Below are positions 35,185 through 43,864 of a stretch of 64,000 bases of DNA, piece by piece. The stretch is from CBDBJR01 sp965206445 (GTDB lineage Bacteria; Pseudomonadota; Gammaproteobacteria; Arenicellales; Poriferihabitantaceae). The notes beneath the pieces are model-generated. The model did not search any database, had not been told where the DNA came from, and saw only the letters and a list, made by a program, of their open reading frames with translations. The stretch covers positions 2,294,001-2,358,000 of the forward strand of contig CBDBJR010000002.1 of the NCBI GenBank assembly GCA_965206445.1, read 5' to 3'. Numbering within the stretch: the stretch's first letter is position 1; each line of letters begins with the position of its first letter. The position numbers and the translations under genes are program-made.

Positions 35185-35243
35185 CTGGATTGTCACAAAA
35201 TGCTTGACCACGCCAATTATAGATGTGTGTCTGCCCGCCCTCA

Positions 35244-35894
35244 CCCAACCCTCTCCCCAGGGGAGAGGGCTAAAGCCGACAACCGACTTCTCCCCGCGAT
35301 AACCGGAAACTCCCTCTCCCTCTGGGAGAGGGCCGGGGTGAGGGCCGCCGCACGACCCAATCACCGCCCCGGAAACAACCTTGTCAGGGGGGAATAACAC
35401 CAAGGCCGCATTGGGCCTTAATACCGCATATCTGAATAATATAAAGCGCGTTTCTCATTACCCAACCCTCTCCCCAGGGGAGAGGGCTAAAGCCGACAAC
35501 CGACTTCTCCCCGCGATAACCGGAAACTCCCTCTCCCTCTGGGAGAGGGCCGGGGTGAGGGCCGCCGCACGACCCAATCACCGCCCCGGAAACAACCTTG
35601 TCAGGGGGGAATAACACCAAGGCCGCATTGGGCCTTAATACCGCATATCTGAATAATATAAAGCGCGTTTCTCATTACCCAACCCTCTCCCCAGAGGAGA
35701 GGGCTAAAGCCGACAACCGACTTCTCCCCGCGATAACCGGAAACTCCCTCTCCCTCTGGGAGAGGGCCGGGGTGAGGGCCGCCGCACGGCCCAATCACCG
35801 CCCCGGAAACAACCTTGTCAGGGGGGAATAACACCAAGGCTGCATTGGGCCTTAATACCGCATATCTGAATAATATAAAGCGCGTTTCTCATTG
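35244..35894. repeat. 217-bp tandem repeat, three copies, each with two internal hairpins
   Basis: Units start at 35244, 35461 and 35678 with an exact 217-bp period and only single-base differences between copies (for example CCCCAGGGG against CCCCAGAGG). Each unit holds a palindrome around CTCTCCCCAGGGGAGAG and a second one around CCCTCTCCCTCTGGGAGAGGG. These are followed by a less structured part ending AAAGCGCGTTTCTCATT. The palindromes are of the kind seen in dispersed intergenic elements. The frames of 77-78 codons inside each unit have low-complexity composition and are not counted as genes. The whole 890-bp gap from 35084 to 35977 is otherwise empty. Confidence 0.9.
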
Positions 35895-35931
35895 ACCACA
35901 CAGTTTTCGTGTATTCATCAGATTTTCCTTA
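35866..35931. repeat. dispersed repeat tail, copy A
   Basis: The end of the third 217-bp unit and the following ~40 bp (CTGAATA at the start, TTTTCCTTA at the end) align over ~65 bp with 49083-49147. Shared blocks include CATTGA, AGTTTTC, TGTATT and ATCAG. It is probably one end of a mobile element. Confidence 0.55.
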
Positions 35932-35977
35932 GTTGGCCTGCAATCAGAAAGAGCACCGGTGGACAGCTTTTCTACTG

Positions 35978-37036
35978 TCACACAACCGCCGGCGCCCCCG
36001 CCTCAAGGTCGCGGTCCAGTGCCTGAATTTCCGCCCACAATTTACCCGGAATATGGATCTCCCCCCGGCTGCTGCGCGCCTGACGGCGCTCGCGTTCACC
36101 CGGCACCTCCACACGAGCAAACCCGTCGCTCGGCGGGCAGGCCCGCAGCTCCGCCAGTATCTCCTCCGCCGCGTGGCCAAACGGCCCCGGGTCGCGGTAG
36201 CGCGTCGTGTCCAATCCCAGCAGCAGCCAGTTGCATTCGGTCGTCGCCGGCCCGAGCATGCCCTCGGCAATCATCTCCGCCGCCACCGCCAGCGCATACC
36301 CCTTGGCGCCGCCGGCCGGCAGAATGGCGCCACCGGCAAAATAATCCTCCGGGTCGGTTGAGGGGCGGCCGTCGCAGTCAACCAGCATCCCGGGCGGCAG
36401 CGCGGCCCCGGCTTTGCGGGCCGAATAGACCCAGCCGGCCGCCAGCGCCGAGGTGGCAAAATCGGCCACCACCGGCCCGTCTTCGCCGCCCGGCACGCCG
36501 ATGCAATACGGGTTGGTCGATAATAGCGGTCGGCGGCCGCCATACGGTGCGACCAGCCGCCAGTTTTTGCGCCCGCCGCCGCCGATAATGATGCACAGGC
36601 ACTGCTGCCGCGCGAGCGCTTCGGCATAGCTGCCAAGCCGCCCGGTATGCCCGACATTGCGGAGCGCAACCGTCGCCATGCCCTGCGCCCGTACCGTCTC
36701 GGCCAGCCAGTCAACCGCCAGATGCATCGCCGGAATGCCAATGCCGCCGCAGCCGTCAACCACCATCCCCCCGCGCGCGGTCGTACTGCGCTGCGGCTGC
36801 GCGGTCGGGTCGAGATAGCCGCTGCGGTACTGCTCCGCATACGTGATGATGCGCCAGACGCCGTGTGACTCCACGCCGGCGCAGCTGGCTTCCACCAGAT
36901 GGCGGCTGACCGCCGTCGCAGTGGCCGCATCGCAGCCCAGCCGGCCAAGCATCCGCCGCAGCAGGGCGTCCGCCGCGTCGCTCGACACGGTCACCCGATC
37001 GTCTATATCGAGCAGCTTGGTGGGCAAATCGGTCAT
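35978..37036 (-). CDS. Ldh family (malate/L-lactate/ureidoglycolate-type) NAD(P)-dependent oxidoreductase
   Basis: The 352-aa protein belongs to the family of (2R)-2-hydroxyacid dehydrogenases unrelated to classical lactate dehydrogenase. Conserved segments are CAGVESHGVWRIITYAEQY with the catalytic His, VALRNVGHTGRLGSYAE, and STNPYCIGVPGGEDGPVVADFATS. The ATG at 37036 is preferred over one ten codons earlier, although spacing evidence is weak. No pathway partners adjoin, so the substrate is undetermined. Confidence 0.85.
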   Translation of the reverse strand: MTDLPTKLLDIDDRVTVSSDAADALLRRMLGRLGCDAATATAVSRHLVEASCAGVESHGVWRIITYAEQYRSGYLDPTAQPQRSTTARGGMVVDGCGGIGIPAMHLAVDWLAETVRAQGMATVALRNVGHTGRLGSYAEALARQQCLCIIIGGGGRKNWRLVAPYGGRRPLLSTNPYCIGVPGGEDGPVVADFATSALAAGWVYSARKAGAALPPGMLVDCDGRPSTDPEDYFAGGAILPAGGAKGYALAVAAEMIAEGMLGPATTECNWLLLGLDTTRYRDPGPFGHAAEEILAELRACPPSDGFARVEVPGERERRQARSSRGEIHIPGKLWAEIQALDRDLEAGAPAVV

Positions 37037-37351
37037 CGGTGGGGGCCTCGGAATATCCTTCAAATCAACGCCGGGCGGTTATCCACCGCGCCGCATCTCG
37101 AGGCGCAGATACGGCGCCTTGCGCCTGCGCAACCACTCGCCGCGCATCCGGCCCACCGCGCATCCGGCGCCTGGTTCCATCCGGCCAGACCATCGCATCC
37201 GCTGATGCCGGCAATAACAGCAGGCAACCGGCGACTGTCTGCAAACAACCCGGGTGAAACAGCCCGGGTCAATCGGCAGCCGGAGAGCATGGCCGCGCTG
37301 TAAAGGCCGTTCCAGCCAAACAACGCAAGCGCTCAACGGCTTTGTCATCCA
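37037..37351. other. gap without recognisable gene
   Basis: This 315-bp region between the Ldh-family gene and malic enzyme, both on the minus strand, holds only weak overlapping frames. The words CCCGGGT recur twice within 20 bp near 37250. No terminator with a U-tract or convincing promoter was seen. Confidence 0.3.
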
Positions 37352-38971
37352 TCAGTATTCCGGGCTATACATCATGTCCGCTATCTTCTTTTGCACGTCA
37401 CCCGGGTGTTCGTCACGCGCCAGCCCCTGCTCCCAGGCTTTCTCGGCAACCGCCACGGCGATGGCCAGAGACGCCTTGCGGATACTGGACAACGATGGAT
37501 AAATCGCCCCCGCATCCAGATCATCCTGCGTCACCATCTGCGCCAACACGCGCGCCGATTCGAGAAACATGTCATCACTGACGCAGCGGGCATGACACGC
37601 CACCGCGCCCAACCCGATACCCGGGAAAATATACGCATTATTGCCCTGCCCGGGACGATGGCGCTGCCCCGCATATTCGACCATGTCGAAGGGGCTGCCG
37701 CTGGCAAACACGGCACGGCCATTGGACCAGGTGTAGGCCTGCTCTGCGGTGCACTCCGCTCTGGAAGTCGGATTCGACAGGGCAAAAATCGCCGGACGCG
37801 GGTTGAGCTCGGCCATCAAACCCACCACCTCCTGCGTAAATGCGCCGGGTGTGCCGGTGGCGCCAACCAGTATATGCGGTTTGACCGTTTTGATCGCGGC
37901 AATAAAATCGGCTGGCGGCGCATCATGCGCGTAGGCGACATTGTGCGGGGCCAGTCTGGCCCGCCCCTTGACCACCAGGCCGGCTCGGTCAACAAACCAC
38001 AACCGCCGGGCGGCCGCCTGCTTATCCAGCCCCGCATTTTGTAACGCCACATGAATCAAATCCGCAATGCCGGTTGCCGCCGAGCCGGCGCCCAGAAACA
38101 TAATGCGCAGATCCGCCAGCTGGACGCCGGTAATGCGGCTGGAGGCCAGTACGCCCGCCAGCACAACGGCTGCGGTTCCCTGAATATCGTCATTGAAACA
38201 CAATACGCGGTCACGCCAGGCCTGTAACAGTGAGTAGGCATTGGGGGTCAGAAAATCTTCAAACTGGATAAGCGCACGCGGAAACGCATCCTGCACGGCA
38301 AGCACAAATTCTTCCACCAGCTGATTGTATTCATCCCCGCTGACCCGCGCACGCTTGACCCCAAGATACAACGGATCATTACGCAACTCTTCATTGTTCG
38401 TGCCGACGTCGAGCATGACCGGCAGGCACTGGCGCGGATGTATGCCGGCGCACGCCGTGTAGAGCGCCAGCTTACCGATAGGAATACCCATGCCATTGGC
38501 GCCCAGATCACCCAGCCCCAGGATACGCTCACCGTCGGTTATGACAATCATGCGCACGTCTCTATCGGGCCAGTTATCCAGCATACGCCGAATATGCCCA
38601 CGGTCATCCGGCGTGATATAAAAACCGCGCGGCTGTCTGAATATATGCGCAAACTCCTGACAGGCCTGCCCCACCGTTGGCGTATAGATAATCGGCATCA
38701 GCTCTTCTATATGGTCGATGATCAGACGATAAAACAGCCGCTCATTCCGCCCCTGCAAGGCCTGCATAAAAACATAGCGCTCAATCTCACTGCTCTTGCG
38801 CCGCAGATTTCCCAATGCGCGCGCCAATTGCGCCTCCCGGTCGCCAATCGCCGCCGGCAGCAGGCCGCGCAGCTTGTACTGCTCGCGTTCAGCCGCATTA
38901 AATACCGTACCCTTGTTCAACGCCGCATTATTCAGGCGGTCGTAGCCGATCACATCGTTATTATCGGTCAT
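37352..38971 (-). CDS. maeA: NAD-dependent malic enzyme
   Basis: The 539-aa protein oxidatively decarboxylates malate to pyruvate. Signatures are PIIYTPTVGQACQEF (with the catalytic Tyr), GDLGANGMGIPIGKLALYTACAG (with the Lys), the metal-binding FEDF, CFNDDIQGTAAV, and the nucleotide motif FLGAGSAATGI. The length matches bacterial MaeA (~565). Its start lies three bases after the poxB-like stop, with its GAGGAG inside the end of that gene, so the two are co-translated. Confidence 0.94.
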   Translation of the reverse strand: MTDNNDVIGYDRLNNAALNKGTVFNAAEREQYKLRGLLPAAIGDREAQLARALGNLRRKSSEIERYVFMQALQGRNERLFYRLIIDHIEELMPIIYTPTVGQACQEFAHIFRQPRGFYITPDDRGHIRRMLDNWPDRDVRMIVITDGERILGLGDLGANGMGIPIGKLALYTACAGIHPRQCLPVMLDVGTNNEELRNDPLYLGVKRARVSGDEYNQLVEEFVLAVQDAFPRALIQFEDFLTPNAYSLLQAWRDRVLCFNDDIQGTAAVVLAGVLASSRITGVQLADLRIMFLGAGSAATGIADLIHVALQNAGLDKQAAARRLWFVDRAGLVVKGRARLAPHNVAYAHDAPPADFIAAIKTVKPHILVGATGTPGAFTQEVVGLMAELNPRPAIFALSNPTSRAECTAEQAYTWSNGRAVFASGSPFDMVEYAGQRHRPGQGNNAYIFPGIGLGAVACHARCVSDDMFLESARVLAQMVTQDDLDAGAIYPSLSSIRKASLAIAVAVAEKAWEQGLARDEHPGDVQKKIADMMYSPEY

Positions 38972-38974
38972 CGT

Positions 38975-40666
38975 CTACATCTCCTCTTCAATAAACAATT
39001 CCTTAAGCTTCGCCAGGCTAAACCCCCAGGCTTGCGCCGCCTGTATTTTCGGCGGCATTAACAGCTCGTCGGGGTTCACCTGGACATCCAGAATATACGG
39101 CGCAGGGGTTGCATAAGCCGTTTGAATCGCCGCCTTCAATTCACCCGGCTCCGCAACCACCCGGCCCTGGCCACCGCAGGCCACGGCAATCGCGGCATAG
39201 TCCGGATTAACCAGGCTGGTGCCATACTTCGGCATACCGGACGCCTGCATTTCCACCTCAACAAAACCCAGCTTGCGGTTGTTCAAGACAATGAAAGTGG
39301 CCGGCAACTCGTAGCGGACCGCCGTGATGAAATCCTGCATCATCATCTGGAAGCCGCCATCACCCGCCAGCGCAACCACCTGGCGCTGGCGGTCGAGCAA
39401 TTGCACCCCAATGGCCGCCGGCAAGGCGACGCCAAGCGAGCCATGGTTAAAAGAGCCCAGCAACCGCTGCCCGCCGCGCAACCGCAGATGGCGCGCGGCC
39501 CAGCCGGTAATCAGACCGACATCGGCAATAAATACGGCATCATCCTGTGCCAGATCCCCCGCCAGGCGGGTGACCGCCTGCGGGGCAATCCTGCCGGGCT
39601 TGCCGCGGGCCGGGTCCGCCTTGCTATCCATGCGTGCATCCCATTTTTGCCGCTGCTTCTGCAGCTGGCTCAGGAACGCCGTATTTTGATTGCCGTTCAG
39701 CAGCGGCATCAACTCCTGCATGGCCTGCTGGACATGCCCGATAATGCCAACGCTAACCGGGCAACGCTTACCCAGCCGCTCGGGCTTGATATCGACCTGG
39801 ATGACATTCCGATCCGTCGGCAGGAACACGCTGTAGGGAAAATCCGAGCCCAGCATCAGCAGGGTGTCGCACTCATCCAATGCCGCAATCCCCTGGGACG
39901 AGCCCAGCATCCCGATGCCCCCAATCCAGTAGGGATTGTCATACTCCATGACATCGGTGCCCCGCAGTGTGCGGACGATCGGCGCATTCAGTTTTTCAGC
40001 CAGCTGCAACAGCTCGTCACGCGACCCACGGCAGCCGTCACCGGCAAGAATGGTGATTTTTTCTCCCTGGTTGATCATATCCGCCGCCCGCGCCAACTCA
40101 TCCGGGCAGGGCATCATATGCGCACTGGGCCGCACAACCTTACGCGCCAGCGGACTGGCCGGTACATCCTGGCTGATCACATCCGTGGGTATGGACAGAT
40201 GCGCCACACCGCCCAGCGTTAACGCACTTTGCACCGCTTGCAGCGCCACTCTCGGCAGCTGTGCCGGGTGGTTGATAAACTCGTTATAGACACACACATC
40301 CTGGAACAAGTTGCGGATATCCACTTCCTGGAAATAGCCGGTTCCCTGCTCGGTCAACGGCACATGCCCGGTTATCGCCAGCACCGGCGCATAATCCCGT
40401 TTGGCGTCATACAAGCCATTGATCAGATGAATCGCCCCCGGCCCCACGGTGCCACAACACACCGCCAGCTTGCCCGTCAGCTTGGCCTGAGCAGCGGCGG
40501 CAAAGGCGCCGGCCTCCTCATGCCGTATGCCAATCCATTCAAAACGACCGTCCCGGCGAACCGCATCCAACAACGGGTTCAGGGCATCGCCCGTCATCCC
40601 GAATATCTGCCGAACCTCCGCCTCTGCCAGAATTTCTAGTAGTGTTTCACAAACCGTATTAGACAT
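38975..40666 (-). CDS. poxB: thiamine-diphosphate enzyme, PoxB-like pyruvate dehydrogenase (quinone)/pyruvate oxidase
   Basis: The 563-aa protein has the three-domain ThDP fold: the N-terminal IRHEEAGAFAAAAQAKLTG with the catalytic Glu, a central FAD/Rossmann-like domain (PIVRTLRGTDVMEYDNPYWIGG), and the ThDP-Mg motif AGDGGFQMMMQDFITAVRYELPATFIVLNN. The resemblance to E. coli PoxB includes GSFNHGSLGVALPAAIG. PoxB converts pyruvate to acetate and CO2, reducing quinone at the membrane. The C-terminus is shorter and lacks the obvious membrane-binding extension of E. coli PoxB. GGGAGG eight bases before the ATG supports the start. Confidence 0.85.
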   Translation of the reverse strand: MSNTVCETLLEILAEAEVRQIFGMTGDALNPLLDAVRRDGRFEWIGIRHEEAGAFAAAAQAKLTGKLAVCCGTVGPGAIHLINGLYDAKRDYAPVLAITGHVPLTEQGTGYFQEVDIRNLFQDVCVYNEFINHPAQLPRVALQAVQSALTLGGVAHLSIPTDVISQDVPASPLARKVVRPSAHMMPCPDELARAADMINQGEKITILAGDGCRGSRDELLQLAEKLNAPIVRTLRGTDVMEYDNPYWIGGIGMLGSSQGIAALDECDTLLMLGSDFPYSVFLPTDRNVIQVDIKPERLGKRCPVSVGIIGHVQQAMQELMPLLNGNQNTAFLSQLQKQRQKWDARMDSKADPARGKPGRIAPQAVTRLAGDLAQDDAVFIADVGLITGWAARHLRLRGGQRLLGSFNHGSLGVALPAAIGVQLLDRQRQVVALAGDGGFQMMMQDFITAVRYELPATFIVLNNRKLGFVEVEMQASGMPKYGTSLVNPDYAAIAVACGGQGRVVAEPGELKAAIQTAYATPAPYILDVQVNPDELLMPPKIQAAQAWGFSLAKLKELFIEEEM

Positions 40667-41138
40667 TTGGATTACCTCCCTGGTTATTCGATAAAACAGC
40701 GTAACAGCAATAAAAGCCTCGAAACCAAACGACCCGGTACAAAAGCAAGTTATTGACTGTACAGGGTTATTTAGCGACCCAGAAGGGTTCGCGTCGCTGG
40801 CACTGCTGTTTTGGCGGCGCCTTTGAACTGCGTCGGTTCTGGAAACCCGGGTGACGATAGCACGCTCTGCAAGCTACTTCTATATTATTTTTCGTGGTCG
40901 CAGGCGAAAAATCTATGGTTGTTGCATGTATGCGGTGTTTGATCTTGTACAGAAATCAGAGGCTGGCGAAAGATTGGAGGCGGTTTTGTGTGCGAGATGC
41001 GGTGTAATGGTGTGGAATGTGTCCACGTCGGGTTGAAACTGGGGAATGGCTTTGGGGCGGTGAACGAGGGCTTCGGCAGGGCTTTGTATGTGTCTGCCAG
41101 GGCGTCTTGCTGGTGCTGTTAGCAGATAACGCGGATGG
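40667..41138. other. gap upstream of the poxB-maeA operon
   Basis: The 472-bp gap must contain the poxB promoter. The segment 40680-40770 is A/T-rich with TTGACTGTACAGGGTT near 40750, but no well-spaced pair was assigned. A weak 8-bp stem, ATTTTTCG (40887-40894) with CGAAAAAT (40905-40912), could be a terminator. Otherwise no gene was recognised. Confidence 0.35.
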
Positions 41139-43484
41139 CTAGGGCTCGGCTCTTCGCGTATCCAAGGCATTAAGAGCAAGGCGCAGATTATGCTGTGTCC
41201 CATACCAGTAGTGCGGTGTTTTATCGGGGGTGAACACTTCGAGTGCCGCGTTGTAGGCGGCGACGGCCTGTTTGAAGCGCTCGGGGCCGCTTTCGCGCTC
41301 GCCCAAGATCACGAGGGCGGCGCCGAGGTTGTTCTGCGTCATGGCCCAATTGAGCGACACGTGCTCGCGGGTATATTCCTTAAGCGCCGCTTTGTAGGCG
41401 TCGACAGCCTGTTTGAGGCGCTCGGGGCCGCTTTCGCGCTCGCCTAAAGTCCGGAGGGCGTTACCAAGGTTGCTCTGCGTCATGGCCCAATTGAGCGGCA
41501 CGTGCTCGCGGGTATATTCCTTAAGCGCCGCTTTGTAGGCGTTGACGGCTCGTTCGAGGTGCTCGGGGCCGCTTTCGCGCTCGCCCAAGGTCTGGAAGGT
41601 GTTGCCGAGGTTATACTGCGTCATGGCCCAATCGAGCGGCACACGCTCGCGGGTATATTCCTCAAGTGCCGCATTGTAAGCGTCAACAGCCTGTTCGAGG
41701 CGCTCGGTGCCGCTTTCGCGCTCGCCCAAGATCGCGAGGGCGGTGCCGAGGTTGTACTGCGCCGCGGCCCACTTGAACGGCACGCGCTCGCGGGTATATT
41801 CCTTAAGTGCCGCGTTACAGGCAATAACGGCCTGTTCGAGGTGCTCGGTACCGTTTTCACGCTCGCCCAAAACCGCGAGGGCGATGCCGAGGTTGTCCTG
41901 CGTCTCGGCCCAATTGAACGGAACGCGCTCGCGGGTACGCTCCTTAAGTGCCATTTTGTAGGCGGCAACAGCCTGTTTAAAGCGCTCGGTGCCGCTTTCG
42001 CGCTTACCCAGGGTCAGGAGGGCATTGCCGAGGTTGTTCTGCGTCATGGCCCAATCGAGCGGCACGCGTTCGCGGGTAGATTCCTCAAGCGCCGCTTTGT
42101 AGGCGGCAACGGCCCGTTCGAGGCACTCGGTACCACTTTCGCACTTACCCAAGCTCCAGAGAGCATTACCGAGGTTGCTCTGCGTCATGGCCCAATCGAG
42201 CGGCACACGCTCGCGGGTACGTTCCTCAAGCGCCGCTTTGTAGGCACCAACGGCCTGTTCGAGGCACTCGGTGCCGCTTTCACGCTCGCCCAAGACCGCG
42301 AGGGCATTGCCGAGGTTGTTCTGCGTTCCGGCCCAATCGAGCGGCACGCGATCGCGAGGATACCCCTCAAGCGCCACGCTACAGGCGGCAACGGCCTGTT
42401 CGAGGCGCTCGGTGCCGCTTTCACGCGCGCCCAAGGTCGCGAGGGCTGCACCGAGGTTGCTCTGCGTCATGGCCCAATCGAGCGGCACACGCTCGCGGAT
42501 ATATTCCTCAAGCGCTGCGTTGTAGGCATCAACGGCCTGCTTGAGGCGACCGGTGCCACTTTCACGCCCGCCCAGAGTCGCAAGGGCATTGCCGAGGTTG
42601 TTCTGCGTCGCGGCCCAATTGAGCGGCATGTGCTCACGGATATCTTCCTCAAGCGCCGCGTTGTAGGCACCAACGGCCCGTTCGAGACGCTCAATGCTGC
42701 TTTCGCGCTCGCCCAAGACCGCGAGGGCGATACCGAGCACCATATACAAGCTGGCGCGACGCTCGCGCTCGGCGCGTTCACCGATTAGGCTACTATCTTT
42801 TTTGAGCAAGATATCGATCTGTTCCGCGACCGTGCTCAGCCCATCATCCAGTATCTGACCGCGCGCTTCGTTGCTAACGAGTGGCGCCACGGCACTCAGC
42901 GCCATGGCGGTGATCTGCACATGGAATTCCTCGCGGAAGTCATCCCCGAGAGTCACATTTTCCAGCATATAATTTGAACCTCTATCCCCACGAGACAGCG
43001 TGCCATCACCTACACGTGGCACGAACCATAGACTCAGTACCTTTTTGGGCTCCTTGACCTCGCCGACGATGGCCAAATCCGCCTGCCTATCAGTCAAAAT
43101 CTCGCGGGCGCGCTTACGCATGGCCGGTTCCCAATCATCTCTAGCGCCGGAAGCCTTCACGATGTGAGCGGAGCGGGACAGGTGAATGCCGGGAATATCT
43201 CGGAATGCGCCTTCGACGAGTTTCGTGCTCTCCCCGTTGCCATCACCCACCAACCAAGTCAGCACAACGTGAGAACATTCTTTAGAGAGCGGCGGTTGGG
43301 GTCGCATATAATGCCAAATCTTCTTGACGAAGTTCCTGGCGCCCAAGAATGCCCGCTGTGGCGACGGCATGTATGAGTTGAAAGCGCCACTCAACCATGG
43401 CACGAGTAAGAGCGCCAAAAGACCTAAACCCAAAAATATTATTTGTTTCAGTCCCTGCAAGATGTCATTTGTTAGTTCATTCAT
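41139..43484 (-). CDS. membrane-anchored TPR protein with about eleven 47-residue repeats
   Basis: The 781-aa protein starts at the ATG 43484, which has GGGG eight bases upstream. An N-terminal hydrophobic helix (IIFLGLGLLALLLVPWL, residues ~14-30) suggests membrane anchoring. Residues ~60-230 form a conserved-looking non-repeat domain (VVLTWLVGDGNGESTK, DLAIVGEVKEPKKVLSLWFVPRVGDG). The rest is about eleven repeats of the type WAMTQNNLGNALATLGERE plus a helix AVDAYKAALEEYTRERVPL, a long-form tetratricopeptide repeat. Such proteins act as interaction platforms. The partner is unknown. It borders a restriction enzyme and other accessory DNA, so a defence or signalling link is possible. Confidence 0.85.
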   Translation of the reverse strand: MNELTNDILQGLKQIIFLGLGLLALLLVPWLSGAFNSYMPSPQRAFLGARNFVKKIWHYMRPQPPLSKECSHVVLTWLVGDGNGESTKLVEGAFRDIPGIHLSRSAHIVKASGARDDWEPAMRKRAREILTDRQADLAIVGEVKEPKKVLSLWFVPRVGDGTLSRGDRGSNYMLENVTLGDDFREEFHVQITAMALSAVAPLVSNEARGQILDDGLSTVAEQIDILLKKDSSLIGERAERERRASLYMVLGIALAVLGERESSIERLERAVGAYNAALEEDIREHMPLNWAATQNNLGNALATLGGRESGTGRLKQAVDAYNAALEEYIRERVPLDWAMTQSNLGAALATLGARESGTERLEQAVAACSVALEGYPRDRVPLDWAGTQNNLGNALAVLGERESGTECLEQAVGAYKAALEERTRERVPLDWAMTQSNLGNALWSLGKCESGTECLERAVAAYKAALEESTRERVPLDWAMTQNNLGNALLTLGKRESGTERFKQAVAAYKMALKERTRERVPFNWAETQDNLGIALAVLGERENGTEHLEQAVIACNAALKEYTRERVPFKWAAAQYNLGTALAILGERESGTERLEQAVDAYNAALEEYTRERVPLDWAMTQYNLGNTFQTLGERESGPEHLERAVNAYKAALKEYTREHVPLNWAMTQSNLGNALRTLGERESGPERLKQAVDAYKAALKEYTREHVSLNWAMTQNNLGAALVILGERESGPERFKQAVAAYNAALEVFTPDKTPHYWYGTQHNLRLALNALDTRRAEP
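41230..42740 (-). repeat. 141-bp in-frame tandem repeats within the TPR gene
   Basis: The DNA word for the GTGCTCGCGGGTATATTCC region recurs with a 141-bp period, for example near 41494 and 41635. About ten to eleven units are present, less uniform than the 96-bp repeats near the left end but still strongly similar. This implies repeat expansion or conversion. Confidence 0.85.
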
Positions 43485-43510
43485 AAACATTACCCCATAA
43501 GCAGTCACCT

Positions 43511-43702
43511 CTACCAAGCCACTTCAGGCTGCCATTGCCGCGAAATGCCCCAATCATGCGCCCCATACCCGGTCACCCAGCACCCCGGCATATTGGCATT
43601 CACATCCAGGCTGCGCACCACCGCCGCCTGGATATAGCCCCACTCCCGCACCGGGTGGATGGCGTCCAATTTGAATTCTCTCAAAATATTTCTTTCTTCT
43701 GG
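43511..43702 (-). pseudogene. remnant encoding the C-terminal ~63 residues of an unknown protein
   Basis: Between an in-frame stop near 43703 and TAG at 43511-43513 one frame reads LDAIHPVREWGYIQAAVV, RSLDVNANMPGCWVTGYG and AHDWGISRQWQPEVAW. The composition is strongly protein-like. No start codon is in frame. A GGAGG plus ATG (43705-43720 region) begins a different frame that could join it by a frameshift. It therefore looks like a decayed gene. I do not recognise the family. Confidence 0.4.
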
Positions 43703-43790
43703 TCATATCCAACCTCCAATTCAGTGGTATTATGCCTCAACCGGATTGCCGCATCAATTGAACCACTTCGGTATACGGCCTGTCCCATAC

Positions 43791-43817
43791 TCCGGGTTCG
43801 AATCCCCCTCTCCGCCA
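43791..43817 (+). other. tRNA-Ser-like 3' fragment (probable att remnant)
   Basis: GGTTCGAATCCCCCTCTCCG followed by CCA matches the T-loop, acceptor 3' strand, discriminator G and encoded CCA of bacterial tRNA-Ser. There is no matching 5' half upstream, and the arm is about two bases shorter than a canonical one, so this is not a working tRNA. Such fragments mark integration sites of islands or phages. It stands 48 bp before the restriction-modification gene. Confidence 0.55.
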
Positions 43818-43864
43818 TTAAAACTACAATACCGTTACGCTATCCAAACCTGATACAGTAACCT

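Noticed and set aside
35381..35831. 77-78-codon frames within each 217-bp repeat as small genes
   Set aside because: They are created by the repeat itself, occur on both strands, and read through palindromes with low-complexity content; no ribosome binding site is consistent.
35244..35894. CRISPR array
   Set aside because: The units are 217 bp with no short constant repeat alternating with unique spacers, and no cas genes are present.
40887..40912. Strong terminator upstream of poxB
   Set aside because: The 8-bp stem is A/T-rich with a 10-base loop and no nearby gene end in a suitable orientation, so it is only mentioned within the gap entry.
41502..42788. 428-codon plus-strand repetitive frame opposite the TPR gene
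   Set aside because: Its periodicity is merely the 141-bp repeat read backwards; the minus strand has TPR helices, a membrane anchor and a ribosome binding site.
43791..43817. Complete tRNA-Ser gene
   Set aside because: Only the T-loop and acceptor 3' strand are present; no anticodon arm or 5' acceptor strand was found upstream, and the arm is two bases short.
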